Source of the DNA: Caballeronia turbans
GTDB lineage: Bacteria > Pseudomonadota > Gammaproteobacteria > Burkholderiales > Burkholderiaceae
Assembly (NCBI GenBank): GCA_001544655.2
Contig: FCOD02000020.1
Location: 1-64,000 of the forward strand
Reading direction: 5' to 3'
Length of the DNA stretch: 64,000 bases
A model generated the notes under the pieces. It was not told the DNA's origin, ran no database searches, and was given only the letters and a program-made list of their open reading frames with translations. Made by a program: the position numbers and the translations under genes. Positions 7,238 through 15,586 of this stretch are shown here, one piece after another. Every line of letters begins with the position of its first letter. The first letter of the stretch is position 1.

Positions 7238-8440
7238 TCAGACGCGCTCGATGATCATCGCGATGCCTTGGCCCACGCCGATGCACATCGTGCACAGCGC
7301 AAAGCGGCCGCCGGTGCGATGAAGCTGGTAGCTCGCGGTCGTGACGAGCCGCGCGCCCGACGCGCCTAGCGGATGGCCCAGCGCGATCGCGCCGCCGTTC
7401 GGGTTGACGCGGGGATCGTCGTCGGCGACGCCGAGCATGCGCAGCGTCGCCAGTCCTTGCGACGCGAAGGCTTCGTTCAGCTCGATCACATCCATCTGGT
7501 CGATGGTCATGCCAAGACGCGCGAGCAGCTTCTGCGACGCCGGACCCGGGCCGATGCCCATCACGCGCGGCGGCACGCCCGCGGTCGCGAGGCCGAGAAT
7601 GCGCGCGCGCGGCGTGAGACCGTGGCGCTTAGCACTTTCCTCGTCGCCGATCAGCATCGCGACCGCGCCGTCGTTCACGCCCGACGCGTTGCCGGCCGTC
7701 ACGCTTCCGTCCGGACGCACGACGCCCTTGAGCTTGGCGAGCGCTTCGAGGCTCGTTTCACGCGGATGCTCATCGCGGTCGACGACGAGCGCATCGCCCT
7801 TTTTCTGCGGAATCGTCACCGCGACGATTTCCTGTGCGAGCGTCCCGTCCTTCTGCGCGCGCGCCGCCTTCTGCTGCGAGCGCAGTGCGAACGCGTCCTG
7901 ATCGGCGCGGCTGATCTTGTAGTCGTCCGCGACGTTTTCGGCGGTCTCGGGCATCGAATCGACGCCGTACTGCTTCTTCATCAGCGGATTGATGAAACGC
8001 CAGCCGATGGTCGTGTCGTGAATTTCGGCGGAACGCGAGAACGCGCTCGTCGCCTTGCCCATCACGAACGGCGCGCGGCTCATGCTCTCGACGCCGCCCG
8101 CGATCATCAGGCTCGTCTCGCCTGCCTTGATCGCCCGCGCCGCGACACCGATCGCGTCCATGCCCGAGCCGCACAGGCGGTTCACCGTCGAGCCCGGCGT
8201 GCCGACCGGAAGTCCGGCCAGAAGCGCCGACATGCGCGCGACGTTGCGGTTGTCTTCGCCCGCCTGATTCGCGCAGCCGTAGATCACTTCGTCCACCGCT
8301 TCCCAGTCCACTTCCTTGTTGCGCTCGACGAGCGCACGCAGCGGCACGGCGCCCAGATCGTCGGCGCGCACGGAGGACAGCGAACCGCCGTAACGGCCGA
8401 TCGGCGTGCGGATGGCATCACATACGAAAGCTTCTTTCAT
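7238..8440 (-). CDS. pcaF: 3-Oxoadipyl-CoA thiolase
   Basis: PcaF (400 aa) cleaves 3-oxoadipyl-CoA with CoA into succinyl-CoA and acetyl-CoA, the last step of the pathway. Thiolase landmarks are all visible: active-site Cys-90 in NRLCGSGMDA, His-356 in GHPLGASG and Cys-386 in CTMCIGVGQG. GGAG lies 8 bp before the ATG. The position between the CoA-transferase genes and pcaB, rather than a phenylacetate or fatty-acid setting, supports PcaF over PaaJ, which is very similar in sequence. Confidence 0.93.
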   Translation of the reverse strand: MKEAFVCDAIRTPIGRYGGSLSSVRADDLGAVPLRALVERNKEVDWEAVDEVIYGCANQAGEDNRNVARMSALLAGLPVGTPGSTVNRLCGSGMDAIGVAARAIKAGETSLMIAGGVESMSRAPFVMGKATSAFSRSAEIHDTTIGWRFINPLMKKQYGVDSMPETAENVADDYKISRADQDAFALRSQQKAARAQKDGTLAQEIVAVTIPQKKGDALVVDRDEHPRETSLEALAKLKGVVRPDGSVTAGNASGVNDGAVAMLIGDEESAKRHGLTPRARILGLATAGVPPRVMGIGPGPASQKLLARLGMTIDQMDVIELNEAFASQGLATLRMLGVADDDPRVNPNGGAIALGHPLGASGARLVTTASYQLHRTGGRFALCTMCIGVGQGIAMIIERV

Positions 8441-8473
8441 CAGTTGCTCCAGTTCCTTTATGTCTCTCAGGCG

Positions 8474-9130
8474 TCAGACGGCTTCGGTCAGCGGCGCGTA
8501 TTGAAGCGGCACCTTGGCCAGCTTCTGCAATTCGTCGAACGACAGACCTTCCACGATCTCGCGCACGACGAAGCCTTCCGGCGTCACGTCGAACACGGCG
8601 AGGTCCGTGTACACGCGATCCACGCACTGGACGCCCGTCACCGGATATGAACATTGCGCGACGAGCTTGCTTTCGCCCTGCTTCGTCAGCAGTTCCATCA
8701 TCACATAGACCTGCTTTGCGCCGATCGCGAGGTCCATCGCGCCGCCGACGGCCGGAATCGCATCGGGCGCGCCGGTGTGCCAGTTCGCGAGATCGCCCGT
8801 CGCCGACACCTGGAATGCGCCGAGCACGCAGAAGTCGAGGTGGCCGCCGCGCATCATCGCGAACGAGTCGGCGTGATGAAAATAGGCGCCGCCCGTCAGC
8901 AGCGTCACATGTTGCTTGCCGGCGTTGATGAGTTCGTCGTCTTCGGAGCCGGCAGCGGGCGCCGGGCCCATGCCGAGCAGGCCGTTTTCGCTGTGCAGGA
9001 AGATTTCGCGATCCGCCGCGAGGTGATTGGCGACGAGCGTCGGCACGCCGATGCCCAGATTCACGTATGCGCCTTCGGGAATATCCGCGGCCACGCGCCT
9101 GGCCATTTCGTCACGAGTGAGTTTCTTCAT
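8474..9130 (-). CDS. pcaJ: 3-Oxoadipate CoA-transferase subunit B
   Basis: PcaJ (218 aa) is the small subunit of succinyl-CoA:3-oxoadipate CoA-transferase. The catalytic Glu is in the SENGLLGMGP motif (Glu-48). It is 17 bp downstream of pcaI, its alpha-subunit partner. A second, related CoA-transferase pair (scoAB) is encoded at 27.8-29.2 kb; the pca neighbourhood assigns this copy to 3-oxoadipate. Confidence 0.93.
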   Translation of the reverse strand: MKKLTRDEMARRVAADIPEGAYVNLGIGVPTLVANHLAADREIFLHSENGLLGMGPAPAAGSEDDELINAGKQHVTLLTGGAYFHHADSFAMMRGGHLDFCVLGAFQVSATGDLANWHTGAPDAIPAVGGAMDLAIGAKQVYVMMELLTKQGESKLVAQCSYPVTGVQCVDRVYTDLAVFDVTPEGFVVREIVEGLSFDELQKLAKVPLQYAPLTEAV

Positions 9131-9146
9131 GGCTTTTCGTCCTTCC

Positions 9147-9839
9147 TTAAGCAGCGAGTTCGGCTTGATGCACGGCTTGCGGCACTTCCACGACGCGCTG
9201 CACGAAGATGCCCGGCGTCACGATGTTTTCGGGGTCCAACTCACCGAGCGGCACGACCTTCGAGACCTGCGCGATCGCCGTTTTCGCGGCGCTCGCCATG
9301 ATCGGGCCGAAGTTGCGCGCAGTTTTACGATAGACCAGATTGCCCCAGCGGTCGCCCTTGAATGCCTTCACGAGCGCGAAATCCGCATGCAGCGGCGCTT
9401 CGAGCACATAGTGCTTGCCGTCGATCACGCGCGTTTCCTTGCCTTGCGCGAGCTTCGTGCCGTAGCCGGTCGGCGTGAAAAAGCCGCCGATGCCCGCGCC
9501 CGCCGCACGGATGCGCTCGGCCAGATTGCCCTGCGGCACGAGTTCCAGTTCGATTTCGCCCGCGCGGTACAGCGCGTCGAATACATAAGAATCCGTCTGG
9601 CGCGGGAACGAGCAGATGATCTTGCGCACGCGCTTCGCCTTGAGCAACGCAGCCAGGCCCGTGTCGCCGTTGCCGGCGTTGTTGTTGACGATCGTGAGTT
9701 CGCGCGCGCCCTGCTCGATGAGCGCGTCGATCAGCTCGGAGGGCATGCCCGCCGTACCGAAACCGCCGATCATGATGGTCGCGCCGTCGTGGACGTCGGC
9801 CACGGCCGAGGCGAGCGAATCGAAAATCTTGTTGATCAT
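9147..9839 (-). CDS. pcaI: 3-Oxoadipate CoA-transferase subunit A
   Basis: PcaI (230 aa) is the alpha subunit of the CoA-transferase and forms the enzyme with PcaJ. Family blocks seen are the Gly-rich IGGFGTAGMPSELIDAL near the start, the NNNAGNGDTGL segment, and the C-terminal [19 protein letters not shown]. It is the first gene of the operon and is divergent from pcaR, with two IclR-type boxes in the gap. Confidence 0.93.
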   Translation of the reverse strand: MINKIFDSLASAVADVHDGATIMIGGFGTAGMPSELIDALIEQGARELTIVNNNAGNGDTGLAALLKAKRVRKIICSFPRQTDSYVFDALYRAGEIELELVPQGNLAERIRAAGAGIGGFFTPTGYGTKLAQGKETRVIDGKHYVLEAPLHADFALVKAFKGDRWGNLVYRKTARNFGPIMASAAKTAIAQVSKVVPLGELDPENIVTPGIFVQRVVEVPQAVHQAELAA

Positions 9840-9897
9840 GTGCCGTTCCTTCTCCTGTCTCGGGCGCCGATTTGAAAATCGCGCCTCGAATTCGGGT

Positions 9898-9965
9898 TTA
9901 CCAGTTGGTAATCAGACTTGCTTCAAAATGTTCGTCATGCGAACATGGATTCGTTTAGCGAACAT
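9898..9965. promoter_or_regulatory. PcaR/IclR-type operator region between pcaI and pcaR
   Basis: Two 15-bp palindromic boxes lie in the divergent gap: GTTCGTCATGCGAAC (9930-9944) and ATTCGTTTAGCGAAC (9949-9963), start to start 19 bp. Both resemble the PcaR box known from Pseudomonas putida in the GTTCG and CG-AC positions. A further inverted repeat, TTACC/GGTAA (9898-9911), lies on the pcaI side. This is the expected site for inducer-dependent activation of pcaIJFBDC and autoregulation of pcaR. Confidence 0.65.
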
Positions 9966-10067
9966 CGGCATAGTAGTCCCGCGTTCGTTGTCGTGTCAAC
10001 GAAGCATGCGCAAACTGCGGGTTTTCACTGAAGCCGCAGACCGTTCGCCCCTTTCGTGACGAGCCTT

Positions 10068-10886
10068 ATGAAGAATCCAGCCACGCCCAATCCAGATGCC
10101 GAGCCGCAAGACACGCAGACGCGCCCCGGCGACGCATACGTTCAGTCTTTCGCACGCGGGCTCGCGGTGATCCGTTCGTTCGACGCGAACCGCCCCGCCC
10201 AGACGCTCACCGATGTCGCCGCGGCAACGGGCCTCACGCGCGCGGGCGCCCGCCGCATTCTTCTGACGCTGCAGGCGCTCGGCTATGTCGAAGCCGACGG
10301 GCGTCTCTTTCAACTGACGCCGAAGATTCTCGACCTCGGGTTCGCGTACCTGACCTCGATGCCCTTCTGGAATCTCGCGGAGCCGGTGATGGAAGACCTC
10401 GTCGAGCAGGTTCACGAAAGCTGCTCGGCCGCGGTGCTGAACGGCGCGGAAATCGTCTATGTCCTGCGCGTGCCGACGCACAAGATCATTACGCAGAATC
10501 TGTCGATCGGCAGCCGCCTGCCCGCGTTCTGCACGTCGATGGGTCGCGTGCTGCTCGCCGCGCTCGACGAAGCGCGCCTCGACGAAGTGCTCGATTCGAG
10601 CCCGCTCGTCGCGCGCACGCCGCGCACGGTCGTCGACAAGAACGCGCTCAAGGAAGCGATCGCCATCGTGCGCCGCCAGGGCTGGGCGATCGTCGATCAG
10701 GAACTGGAGGAAGGGCTGATTTCGATGTCCGCGCCGATCCGCGACCGGCAGGGACGCGTGATCGCGGCGCTGAACATCAGCGGAAACGCCCAGCGCAAAA
10801 ACGCCAGACAGATGGTGAAAGCGTTTCTGGAGCCGTTGCAGGAAGCGGCTCAGCGCGTGTCGGACATGGTCGCGCGGCGCGGCTGA
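10068..10886 (+). CDS. pcaR: IclR-family regulator of the pca operon
   Basis: A 272-residue IclR-family regulator of the PcaR/PobR/PcaU clade. The winged helix is at about residues 25-80 (FARGLAVIRSFDANRP, TLTDVAAATGLTRAGARRIL) and the effector domain fills the rest, with typical FCTSMGRVLLAAL and GWAIVDQELEEGLISMSAPI blocks. The ATG at 10068 is chosen over an in-frame GTG at 10056. Divergent orientation from pcaI and the operator boxes between them indicate a local activator responding to 3-oxoadipate, as in Pseudomonas; that effector is inferred. Confidence 0.88.
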   Translation: MKNPATPNPDAEPQDTQTRPGDAYVQSFARGLAVIRSFDANRPAQTLTDVAAATGLTRAGARRILLTLQALGYVEADGRLFQLTPKILDLGFAYLTSMPFWNLAEPVMEDLVEQVHESCSAAVLNGAEIVYVLRVPTHKIITQNLSIGSRLPAFCTSMGRVLLAALDEARLDEVLDSSPLVARTPRTVVDKNALKEAIAIVRRQGWAIVDQELEEGLISMSAPIRDRQGRVIAALNISGNAQRKNARQMVKAFLEPLQEAAQRVSDMVARRG

Positions 10887-10944
10887 TGGCGCGCGTTGAC
10901 GTGGGAATCGCCGCGCGCCAACATCGTTGGCGGAGCATCGCGCC

Positions 10945-11868
10945 ATGAACGACCTCGATCTCAATCTGATTCCCTACCTCGTCGCCATCGAGGAAACGCG
11001 CAACGTGAGCCGCGCGGCCGAACGGCTCGGCGTGAGCCAGCCGCGCGTGTCGACGGCGCTCGCGCGCCTGCGCGAATACTTCAACGATCCGCTTTTCGTA
11101 CGCACCTCGCGCGGCATGGAACCGACGCCGCGCACCATCGCGCTCGTGCCCGCTGCGCGCGAGGCGTTGGCGCGCATCGAACGCGGCCTGCTCGACCGGC
11201 AGCACTTCGATGCGTCGACAAGCACGGAGACTTTCTCGATCGCGCTATCCGATGTCGGCGAAATCGTATTCCTGCCGCGGCTGCTGCAAGCGTTCGCGAA
11301 GGAGGCGCCGAATGCGAATCTGCGCTCGGTGTCGGCGTCGCACGGGGATGTCGAGCGCGGGCTCGAATCGGGCGATATCGATCTTGCGGTCGGCTATTTC
11401 CCGGATCTGCGCGGCAACAACTTCTTTCAGCAGCGACTTTTTTCGCATCGCTTCATCTGTCTGATGCGGCGCGATCATCCGTACGCGAGCGAGCCGCTCA
11501 CGCTCGCGCGCTTCATGGAATGCGGCCACGCCGTCGTGCGCGCCGAAGGCCGCAGTCAGGAGATCCTGGAAAATTTTCTCGACAAGGAACGCGTGCGGCG
11601 CCGTGCGGTGCTCGAGACGCCGCACTTCATGAGCCTGCCGTTCATCCTGTCGCGCACCGATCTGATCGCGACGGTGCCGCACGCGATCGGCTTCGCGTAT
11701 GTGGCCGAGCATGCGTCGATCACGCTCGCCGAGCCGCCGCTCGCGCTGCCGCGCTTCGATCTGAAGCAGCACTGGCATCGCAAGTTTCATAACGATGCGC
11801 GCACGATGTGGCTGCGCCGGATCGTCGCTTCACTCTTCAACGACGAGCTCGACGAGTGGCCGAAATAG
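10945..11868 (+). CDS. LysR-family regulator, NahR/LinR type
   Basis: A 307-residue LysR-type regulator. The N-terminal helix-turn-helix (NVSRAAERLGVSQPRVSTAL, residues about 18-37) and the periplasmic-binding-like effector domain are complete. The sequence style (DPLFVRTSRGMEPTPR, the late SLPFILSRTDLIATVPHAI) is that of the NahR/LinR/DntR group, which often controls aromatic degradation. GGAG lies 10 bp before the chosen ATG; an ATG 18 bp upstream is less well placed. It follows pcaR by 58 bp in the same direction, so it may be co-transcribed with it. No target gene can be named. Confidence 0.85.
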   Translation: MNDLDLNLIPYLVAIEETRNVSRAAERLGVSQPRVSTALARLREYFNDPLFVRTSRGMEPTPRTIALVPAAREALARIERGLLDRQHFDASTSTETFSIALSDVGEIVFLPRLLQAFAKEAPNANLRSVSASHGDVERGLESGDIDLAVGYFPDLRGNNFFQQRLFSHRFICLMRRDHPYASEPLTLARFMECGHAVVRAEGRSQEILENFLDKERVRRRAVLETPHFMSLPFILSRTDLIATVPHAIGFAYVAEHASITLAEPPLALPRFDLKQHWHRKFHNDARTMWLRRIVASLFNDELDEWPK

Positions 11869-11870
11869 CT

Positions 11871-12287
11871 TCACCGCCGATTGTCGATGCTCCACGCGCC
11901 CGGCCCCGCCGCCGCAATGAACAGGCAGATGAACGACAGCAGCACGGCCGGCTCGCCCTGATTCAGCAGCGGCAGGAAGAAGTGTCCATTCGGCGCATGT
12001 CCGAGGAAATAGGCGAACGCGAGTTCACCGGACAACACGAACGCCGCCGCGCGCGTGAACCAGCCGATCAACACGAGCACGCCGCCAACCAGTTCAATGG
12101 CGCCCGCCGCGCCGAGCAACGAGAAGAGCGGCAAGCCATCGAACATCGCGATGTGCGGAACATGAAACAGCTTGGCGCTCGCATGCGTGAGCAGCACATA
12201 CGACGCGACGATGCGCAACAGAGCGTGAGCGTAGCCGGCTAGCGCAGGTACGCGGGACACGGCTGAGGGAACTTGAGTCGTAGACAT
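11871..12287 (-). CDS. DoxX-family membrane protein
   Basis: A 138-residue inner-membrane protein of the DoxX/DoxD-like family with four hydrophobic segments, at about 22-40, 52-75, 80-98 and 110-128. The GAAGAIELVGGVLVLIGWFT block is typical. Members are linked to quinone-related redox reactions or oxidative stress, mostly without biochemical proof. It is convergent with the upstream LysR gene (2 bp gap) and divergent from a second LysR gene at 12390, which is the likely regulator. Confidence 0.85.
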   Translation of the reverse strand: MSTTQVPSAVSRVPALAGYAHALLRIVASYVLLTHASAKLFHVPHIAMFDGLPLFSLLGAAGAIELVGGVLVLIGWFTRAAAFVLSGELAFAYFLGHAPNGHFFLPLLNQGEPAVLLSFICLFIAAAGPGAWSIDNRR

Positions 12288-12389
12288 CGCGAAACTCCTG
12301 TGATGGTTAATGCTCGCAGTCTAGGCAGGCATCGTCCGTCGATAAATCCGGTTAACATTGGCTTTTTGTTTCCGAACAGGAAATGATCG

Positions 12390-13280
12390 ATGGACGCTCT
12401 GACCAGCCTGCGCGTGTTCCGTGAAGTCGTCGAGGCGGGAAGTTTCGTGAAAGCCGCCGAGCGGCTCGACATCTCTACCGCGATGACGAGCAAGCACGTT
12501 GCCAATCTCGAACGTCAGTTGGGCGTGCGCCTCTTGAACCGCACGACGCGCCATCTGAGCCTCACAGAGGCCGGCAGCGTGTATTACGAGCAGTGCAGCG
12601 AGGCGCTCGACATCCTGCAGGCCGCGCAGGCGGCAGTCGGCGTGCAGACCGCGCAGCCGCAAGGCGTGCTCAAGGTCACCGCACCGGGCTGGTTCGCCAA
12701 TCGCACGTTCGCGGATCTGCTCGTCGCGTATCAGGCGCGCTATCCGGGCGTGCTCGTCGATCTGCGGCTGGAGAACCGCTTCGTCGATCTGGTCGAGGAA
12801 GGCTATGACATGGCGATCCGCGCGACATCCGAGCCGTCGCCTTCGCTGATCGTGCGGCCGCTGTGCAAGATGCCCTTCGTGCTCGCCGGCTCGCGCGCCT
12901 ATCTCGAACAGCACGGCAAGCTGCGTCATCCGGACGATGTCGCGCGTCATCGCTTCGTGTTGCCGACGTACACGAACGTCGACACCGTGACGCTGACGGG
13001 ACCGGACGGCGTGTTCACCGTGAAGAATCAAGCTGTGCTCAAGACCAACGATACGTCGATGGCGCTGCAACTCGTGCGCGCGGGGCTCGGCCTCGCGTAT
13101 TTTCCGGCGTGGATCGTCGAACCCGAGCTGGCCTCAGGCTCGCTCGTGCGCGTGCTGCCGAGCTACACGGCGTTCGCGCCGTCCGTGTATGCGGTGTACA
13201 CGAGCCGAAAGTACATGACGACCAAGGTACGGACTTTCATCGACTTTTTGTCGGAGTCGTTAGCCGATCGGCCTATGTAA
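12390..13280 (+). CDS. LysR-family regulator divergent from the DoxX gene
   Basis: A 296-residue LysR-type regulator of the CrgA/AaeR-like group. The helix-turn-helix is at residues about 16-36 (FVKAAERLDISTAMTSKHVA) and RLLNRTTRHLSLTEAG follows. An AGGA box lies 8 bp before the ATG. The 102-bp gap to the divergent DoxX gene would hold the shared control region. LysR proteins in this arrangement usually control the divergent gene; the signal is unknown. Confidence 0.87.
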   Translation: MDALTSLRVFREVVEAGSFVKAAERLDISTAMTSKHVANLERQLGVRLLNRTTRHLSLTEAGSVYYEQCSEALDILQAAQAAVGVQTAQPQGVLKVTAPGWFANRTFADLLVAYQARYPGVLVDLRLENRFVDLVEEGYDMAIRATSEPSPSLIVRPLCKMPFVLAGSRAYLEQHGKLRHPDDVARHRFVLPTYTNVDTVTLTGPDGVFTVKNQAVLKTNDTSMALQLVRAGLGLAYFPAWIVEPELASGSLVRVLPSYTAFAPSVYAVYTSRKYMTTKVRTFIDFLSESLADRPM

Positions 13281-13424
13281 TTAGGAATACTCTCATTCAA
13301 GCGTTAGGTCTTGCGTGTGATGATCGCGCCCGCTTCCGGATCGGGCGCTCGAGACGCGACAAAAAGTTTCATCTTGCGCGCCGCCGGGATCTTCCCTGTT
13401 ACCCGCACGCGAGGCACGCGCGAT

Positions 13425-13835
13425 ATGGATTTTCCCTGGCTTCCCCTGGCCTTCAGTCTGACCTTGCTTGGCCTGGCGCTTTTTATCTGTCGCGCCTTGA
13501 ACGCGAGCCTTGGCGCGCCGAAGTGGAACGGCGCACTGCTTTTTCTGGCCCTCTGCGTATTGGCGATGCTGCTGGACTTTACGCTGACGATGGTCTTCGC
13601 ATCCGCGAATTTCCATGAACGCACTCGCTACGACAGCCTCGGATCGAGGATCGCGTGGAGCGAACGGATCGTCACGTATCTGATTCCCTGCACGATATCG
13701 CTGCTGCTTGCGTTGAGATTTCGTCGGCGTCAGCGCTTCGCGCGCGAGGGTGTCCACGGTCGAAGCGAGACGGAACGCGAAGGCTCCGTGCAGATTCAAA
13801 CCTCGCCTTACACGCAGTCGGAGCTGACGCTCTGA
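13425..13835 (+). CDS. Small hypothetical membrane protein
   Basis: A 136-residue protein not recognised as any family. It has three hydrophobic segments, at about 5-22, 35-55 and 82-97, the last followed by a very basic stretch (RFRRRQRFAREG) and a charged tail. The start MDFPWLPLAF has GAGG 10 bp upstream; an upstream in-frame ATG (13311) would add a hydrophilic extension that looks non-coding. It follows a LysR gene and precedes tRNA-Pro. Topology suggests an inner-membrane protein with a cytoplasmic tail. Confidence 0.55.
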   Translation: MDFPWLPLAFSLTLLGLALFICRALNASLGAPKWNGALLFLALCVLAMLLDFTLTMVFASANFHERTRYDSLGSRIAWSERIVTYLIPCTISLLLALRFRRRQRFAREGVHGRSETEREGSVQIQTSPYTQSELTL

Positions 13836-13924
13836 CCCACCGCGAGTGAATTTGGTGAGTGCAACAGCGAAATTGTTGGAAGCAGTTCTACTATCCGTTT
13901 CTCTCTGATATACTTTCGCTCTTT

Positions 13925-14001
<77 letters not shown>

Positions 14002-14010
14002 GGAATCAAA

Positions 14011-14042
14011 GGCTCTCCGGCTTCTGGCCGGAGAGCCTTTTT
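14011..14042 (+). terminator. tRNA-Pro terminator
   Basis: A 10-bp stem (14011-14020 with 14028-14037) with a T run at 14038-14042, 10 bp after the tRNA end. Confidence 0.9.
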
Positions 14043-14087
14043 CTTTGTCCGTCCCAAGCCATCGTATTCATAAAACGAGCAAGAACA

Positions 14088-14342
14088 ATGGCATACAACA
14101 AGCTCAACAACCCACGCGCATTTCCCGGCAACAGCAATTACGGCATGTCATTGCGAGACTACTTCGCGGGCCAGGCGCTGGCTGGCGAAATGGCTGGCGA
14201 AAGACTTTCCGGCGACGCGTCACCCGCGGTCCTCGAACAGCGCGCCCAACTCTACTACCGTCTGGCTGATGCAATGCTCAAGGTCCGCGCCGAAGAGGAG
14301 ACTTTGACCAACGCGACCGCGATGATGGGCTTAAGCATCTGA
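14088..14342 (+). CDS. Phage-type small protein, orphan at the tRNA-Pro 3-prime side
   Basis: An 84-residue protein starting MAYNKLNNPRAFPG. The GMSLRDYFAGQALAGEM motif followed by a YYRLADAMLKVRAEEE helix is a pattern common in small proteins of phages and prophages of proteobacteria, function unknown. It sits 86 bp after tRNA-Pro, a frequent integration target, yet no integrase or other phage gene is visible nearby and no copy of the tRNA 3-prime end was seen in the next 1.5 kb. It may be a decayed prophage remnant or a domesticated phage gene. The ribosome-binding site is weak. Confidence 0.6.
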   Translation: MAYNKLNNPRAFPGNSNYGMSLRDYFAGQALAGEMAGERLSGDASPAVLEQRAQLYYRLADAMLKVRAEEETLTNATAMMGLSI

Positions 14343-14469
14343 CACCGCTCGTCACATGGGGATTACCGGCGCTCAGCCCACCCTTTATTCAGACGTAAAA
14401 ACGGAAAAAACACTTGTGTGTCAGTGATTTAAGGCCTAATGTTAAGGTGCCACATAAGGAACGGCGCTT

Positions 14470-14826
14470 ATGCCTTCGTCTGTCTCGACGTCCGCGCAAC
14501 AGCGGCGCATCCAATCCGGTCGACCCTGCTCCGCCTTGCACGCGGAAGTCGCTCGCTGGTTCGATCCGGCGAGCCGCGCACGCGTCACGAGGTTCGGGCG
14601 CATCTATCCCGGCGGCAGCCGCTATGTGTGTGTGAGCGCCACCAGGCCAGGCCGATGCTTCGCGCTCTACTTCTTCCACCACGGCACTGACGACTGGCGC
14701 ATCTATCCGCCCTGGGGCGTCGGGCCGAGCATCGTCTATTGGTCAATCAACGTGAAGATGCCTGTCTCCCGCTCCGAGGCCACGGTCGGCCCGAAGCGGC
14801 GCATTCGCGCGGGCATCAAGTCTTAG
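14470..14826 (+). CDS. Hypothetical protein, 118 aa
   Basis: Not recognised. The reading frame has a good ribosome-binding site (AAGGAA, 8-9 bp before the ATG) and a coherent aromatic-rich core (RYVCVSATRPGRCFALYFFH, then DDWRIYPPWGVGP), which argues for real coding. The C-terminus is basic. The last 11 bp overlap the 3-prime end of the convergent SDR gene. The upstream 14343-14469 stretch is A-rich, unlike its neighbours, and could hold its promoter. Together with the phage-type gene before it, it may be part of a small acquired segment next to tRNA-Pro. Confidence 0.5.
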   Translation: MPSSVSTSAQQRRIQSGRPCSALHAEVARWFDPASRARVTRFGRIYPGGSRYVCVSATRPGRCFALYFFHHGTDDWRIYPPWGVGPSIVYWSINVKMPVSRSEATVGPKRRIRAGIKS

Positions 14827-15415
14827 CCGCGGCCAGCGTCTGCCCGGTCATTGTCTCGTCGACGGCACGCCTATACACTTTGGCGACTTCCGCAGCCGCG
14901 ATGCCTTGCGATCCATCCTTCCCCATCGAGACCAACGTTTCAGAGACCCATCCGGGACTTACGACGTTCACACGCAGCATGCCCTGCAACTCGAGCGCGG
15001 CCGCACGCACGAATCCTTCGACGCCCGCGTTCACGAGGCTCACGGCCGCGCTGCCGATCATCGGTGCTTGAGCGAGCGTGCCGCTCGTCAGCGTGACGGA
15101 TCCGCCTTCATCGACGTGACCGACCGCGCAGCGCACGAGATTCACCTGCCCCATGAGCTTGTTCGCGAGGCTGAAGGCATAGTCGTCATCGGCGAGCGCG
15201 TCGAGCGGCGCGAACTTCGCAGCGCCGCCGACACACACGACAGCGCCGACCTTCCCGACTTTCTCGTACATCGCGACCATGCTCGCCTTGTCCGACAAAT
15301 CGACCGCTACGTCCGAGCCCTTGCGGCTCGCGCTGATCACTTCGTGCCCGGGTTCGAGAATCCGCTTGATCTCCGTGCCCAACATTCCAGTTGCGCCAAC
15401 GAGCAACACTCGCAT
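14816..15415 (-). CDS. Atypical short-chain dehydrogenase without the catalytic Tyr
   Basis: A 199-residue Rossmann-fold protein of the short-chain dehydrogenase/reductase superfamily. The start MRVLLVGATGMLG gives a glycine-rich nucleotide-binding motif, and the ATG has a strong AGGAGG box. The usual TSG segment is present (TLTSGTLAQ), but where the YxxxK catalytic motif should be the sequence reads SAAVSLVNAGVEGF, with no Tyr. It resembles the short Lin1944-like SDR subgroup, whose active site is atypical. Substrate and even enzymatic activity are uncertain. Confidence 0.8.
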   Translation of the reverse strand: MRVLLVGATGMLGTEIKRILEPGHEVISASRKGSDVAVDLSDKASMVAMYEKVGKVGAVVCVGGAAKFAPLDALADDDYAFSLANKLMGQVNLVRCAVGHVDEGGSVTLTSGTLAQAPMIGSAAVSLVNAGVEGFVRAAALELQGMLRVNVVSPGWVSETLVSMGKDGSQGIAAAEVAKVYRRAVDETMTGQTLAAAKT

Positions 15416-15535
15416 AAGCCCTCCTGAGTCGATGTGATGAAGCCGCCGCGAACACGTCCCGTGCGGCAACGAGAAAAAAGCAAGGAACCATGCTACTGCC
15501 GTCGCTGGCGGCGCGCAGCGCGCGTCGTAGGGACG

Positions 15536-15563
15536 AAAAAAATGCCGCGACGAATCGCGGCAT
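15536..15563 (-). terminator. Terminator at the end of the translation superoperon
   Basis: A 9-bp stem (15542-15550 with 15555-15563, loop CGAA) is followed on the minus strand by a T run, 24 bp after the MerR gene stop. Confidence 0.85.
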
Positions 15564-15586
15564 CATGGCGTGGATCACAGCGGCGT

